Of a stretch of 29,336 nucleotides of DNA, positions 28,530-29,336 are shown piece after piece; position 1 is the first letter of the stretch; each line of letters starts with the position of its first letter. Below the pieces are notes generated by a model. It worked only from the letters and a program-made list of their open reading frames with translations, was not told the DNA's origin and did no database searches. Made by a program: the position numbers and the translations under genes. The stretch is from positions 1 to 29,336 of the IMG/VR virus record IMGVR_UViG_3300042892_002827, one strand, 5' to 3'. The stretch is from a virus.

Positions 28530-28682
28530 ATGAAAACACTTAGTCTCGTTATACAACTACCAAAGCAACGGCGTCGTGCGGTTGAGTTGTACAGTCGCGA
28601 CACTCCATTCCGGCCCAAAGTAGAGCAATCTAAATTGGCGTACAAACGCAAGTCCAAACACCCCAATCACAATGATTCGTAA
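28530..28682 (+). CDS. Small basic protein, 50 aa, leaderless
   Basis: The ATG is seven bases after the -10 hexamer and no Shine-Dalgarno exists, so the start is judged by promoter position. The 50-aa product is MKTLSLVIQLPKQRRRAVELYSRD..., and is strongly basic (KLAYKRKSKHPNHNDS end). It is not recognised. The N-terminal MKT is shared with the 5674 gene behind the near-identical promoter. It overlaps the lipoprotein gene by 11 bases. Confidence 0.65.
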   Translation: MKTLSLVIQLPKQRRRAVELYSRDTPFRPKVEQSKLAYKRKSKHPNHNDS

Positions 28683-28917
28683 ATTATTACCTGTGTTGTT
28701 GCTGACTGGATGTGCATCAACAGTGAGTTATACTCCTCCCACCAGCGTCACAGTCATGCCCAACGACTGTGCCAATCAGGTGGCCATGATCAATTGGTTG
28801 GAATCTCAAGCTCGTGTTCCTCGTCACTCTATGGAAAGGCAAGAAGATTATGAACGTAGCCGTGCATCGTTCCGTCATCGCATTTGGCATGTGCGTTATG
28901 TGTGTCGTCCTGTTTAG
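28672..28917 (+). CDS. Putative lipoprotein, 81 aa
   Basis: The N-terminus is a lipoprotein signal (MIRKLLPVLLLTGCAST, lipobox LTGC with Cys14). Three more cysteines may form disulfides. The mature part has NDCANQVAMINWLESQARVPR and ends RYVCRPV. Its product would be anchored in the envelope. Overlap with another lipoprotein gene in a different frame resembles the Rz/Rz1 arrangement of lysis spanins, though the first partner lacks a transmembrane Rz pattern. Surface exclusion is another option. Confidence 0.78.
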   Translation: MIRKLLPVLLLTGCASTVSYTPPTSVTVMPNDCANQVAMINWLESQARVPRHSMERQEDYERSRASFRHRIWHVRYVCRPV

Positions 28918-29176
28918 TGGGTGTGCCAGTCAGATTGATCCAGGCCGTATACCCATGAACACCCGAGATCTCAATCATTATCAAATTAGTTGTCGGTTCA
29001 AAGAACAACAGGTGGCAATGCTACAAAGCATGAGACAGAGCCGTGATGAACAGTTTGCAGCCAGCATGCGCAGTTGGTTGAGACCATTTTCGTGGACTCC
29101 GGACCATGACATTGCACACAACAACCCCAACAAGTACATCAATTACCATCTTAACCAATTGAGCTATTGCCCATGA
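28850..29176 (+). CDS. Second putative lipoprotein, 108 aa
   Basis: ATG 28850 (MNVAVHRSVIAFGMCVMCVVLFSGCAS) gives a lipobox LFSGC with Cys25. The open frame extends to 28814, but the later start makes a proper signal peptide. The mature part is charged and helical (HYQISCRFKEQQVAMLQSMRQSRDEQF) and ends LSYCP. It overlaps the first lipoprotein gene by 68 bases in another reading frame. The next gene is coupled by ATGA, so three exported proteins are co-transcribed. Confidence 0.78.
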   Translation: MNVAVHRSVIAFGMCVMCVVLFSGCASQIDPGRIPMNTRDLNHYQISCRFKEQQVAMLQSMRQSRDEQFAASMRSWLRPFSWTPDHDIAHNNPNKYINYHLNQLSYCP

Positions 29177-29336
29177 AACGACTACTACTAGCGGCCCTGA
29201 TTCCTATCCTGGCACAGGCCGAATGTGTGATGACTGATCGAACTACCACTGCCGCCACAGTGAGAATTGAAGAACGCAGTGACGTTCGCAAGGATATTGT
29301 GCCCAGTCCCACACAAGGATATCGCAGATGTCAGGT
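29173..29336 (+). CDS. Exported protein, 3'-truncated by window
   Basis: ATG 29173 overlaps the previous stop (ATGA). A short Sec signal peptide (MKRLLLAALIPILAQA, cleavage about residue 16) is followed by ECVMTDRTTTAATVRIEERSD..., which runs to the window edge. Two cysteines are visible (Cys18 and one near residue 53). It is a periplasmic or secreted phage protein of unknown function and the third envelope-directed gene in the row. Confidence 0.78.
   Translation, partial: MKRLLLAALIPILAQAECVMTDRTTTAATVRIEERSDVRKDIVPSPTQGYRRCQ

Overview
The window reads as part of a large T4-like (myovirus-type) phage genome. Genes are densely packed with ATGA, TAATG and TGATG overlaps. Many encode small proteins of no known function. 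A PAAR tail-tip protein, an ATP-dependent DNA ligase, a class Ia RNR small subunit with glutaredoxin, an Hsp20 and T4-type late-promoter octamers (TATAAATA, AATAAATA) are present. The host is inferred to be a betaproteobacterium (Burkholderiales-like, probably aquatic). The reasons are a phage-borne Burkholderiales-type general porin, a phasin-like protein and strong sigma70 promoters. No integrase, insertion sequence, tRNA or CRISPR array was seen.

Layout. 1-2036: nucleotide metabolism (nrdB end, glutaredoxin), a methyltransferase and a small Sm-like protein. 2038-4361: PAAR spike-tip protein and a 679-aa probable virion protein. 4362-5640: a self-contained porin unit (promoter, 5' hairpin, porin, inverted repeat, terminator). 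5639-12111: short, mostly uncharacterised genes around an ATP-dependent DNA ligase, a zinc-ribbon protein and a BAX-inhibitor/YccA-like membrane protein. 12113-12342: an untranslated leader with two promoters. 12343-14172: a hypothetical protein and a four-helix membrane protein. 14169-16507: a proteostasis and translation block, ClpX, ribosomal protein bS21, Hsp20 and ClpS. 16504-18994: a metallophosphoesterase and a glycosyltransferase-like gene on the minus strand, with an AT-rich small gene between. 18995-22965: UDP-sugar dehydrogenase, 2OG oxygenase-like, glycine amidinotransferase-like, UvdE and a small membrane protein. 22960-24982: a phosphate-responsive block with two candidate Pho boxes, pstS, a small gene and a BPL_N-type amidotransferase. 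25055-27030: a C-family (DnaE-like) polymerase without a PHP domain, and a small gene. 27035-28030 (minus): fatty-acid desaturase and a histone-H1-like protein. 28082-28682: a phasin unit built like the porin unit. 28672-end: three consecutive exported proteins, two of them lipoproteins.

The most interesting signals are in the control architecture. (i) Several genes start exactly where transcription should begin, both at sigma70 promoters (TTGACC-17-TATAAT, then six bases, then ATG) and at late-type TAAATA motifs, so they look leaderless. (ii) Host-derived genes (porin, phasin) sit in nearly identical intergenic cassettes. (iii) Candidate PhoB sites precede pstS and the amidotransferase gene. 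(iv) A second reading frame inside the ligase has its own extended -10, Shine-Dalgarno and transmembrane helix. Together the accessory genes point to a phage that remodels the outer membrane, phosphate uptake, proteolysis, ribosomes and lipids of its host.
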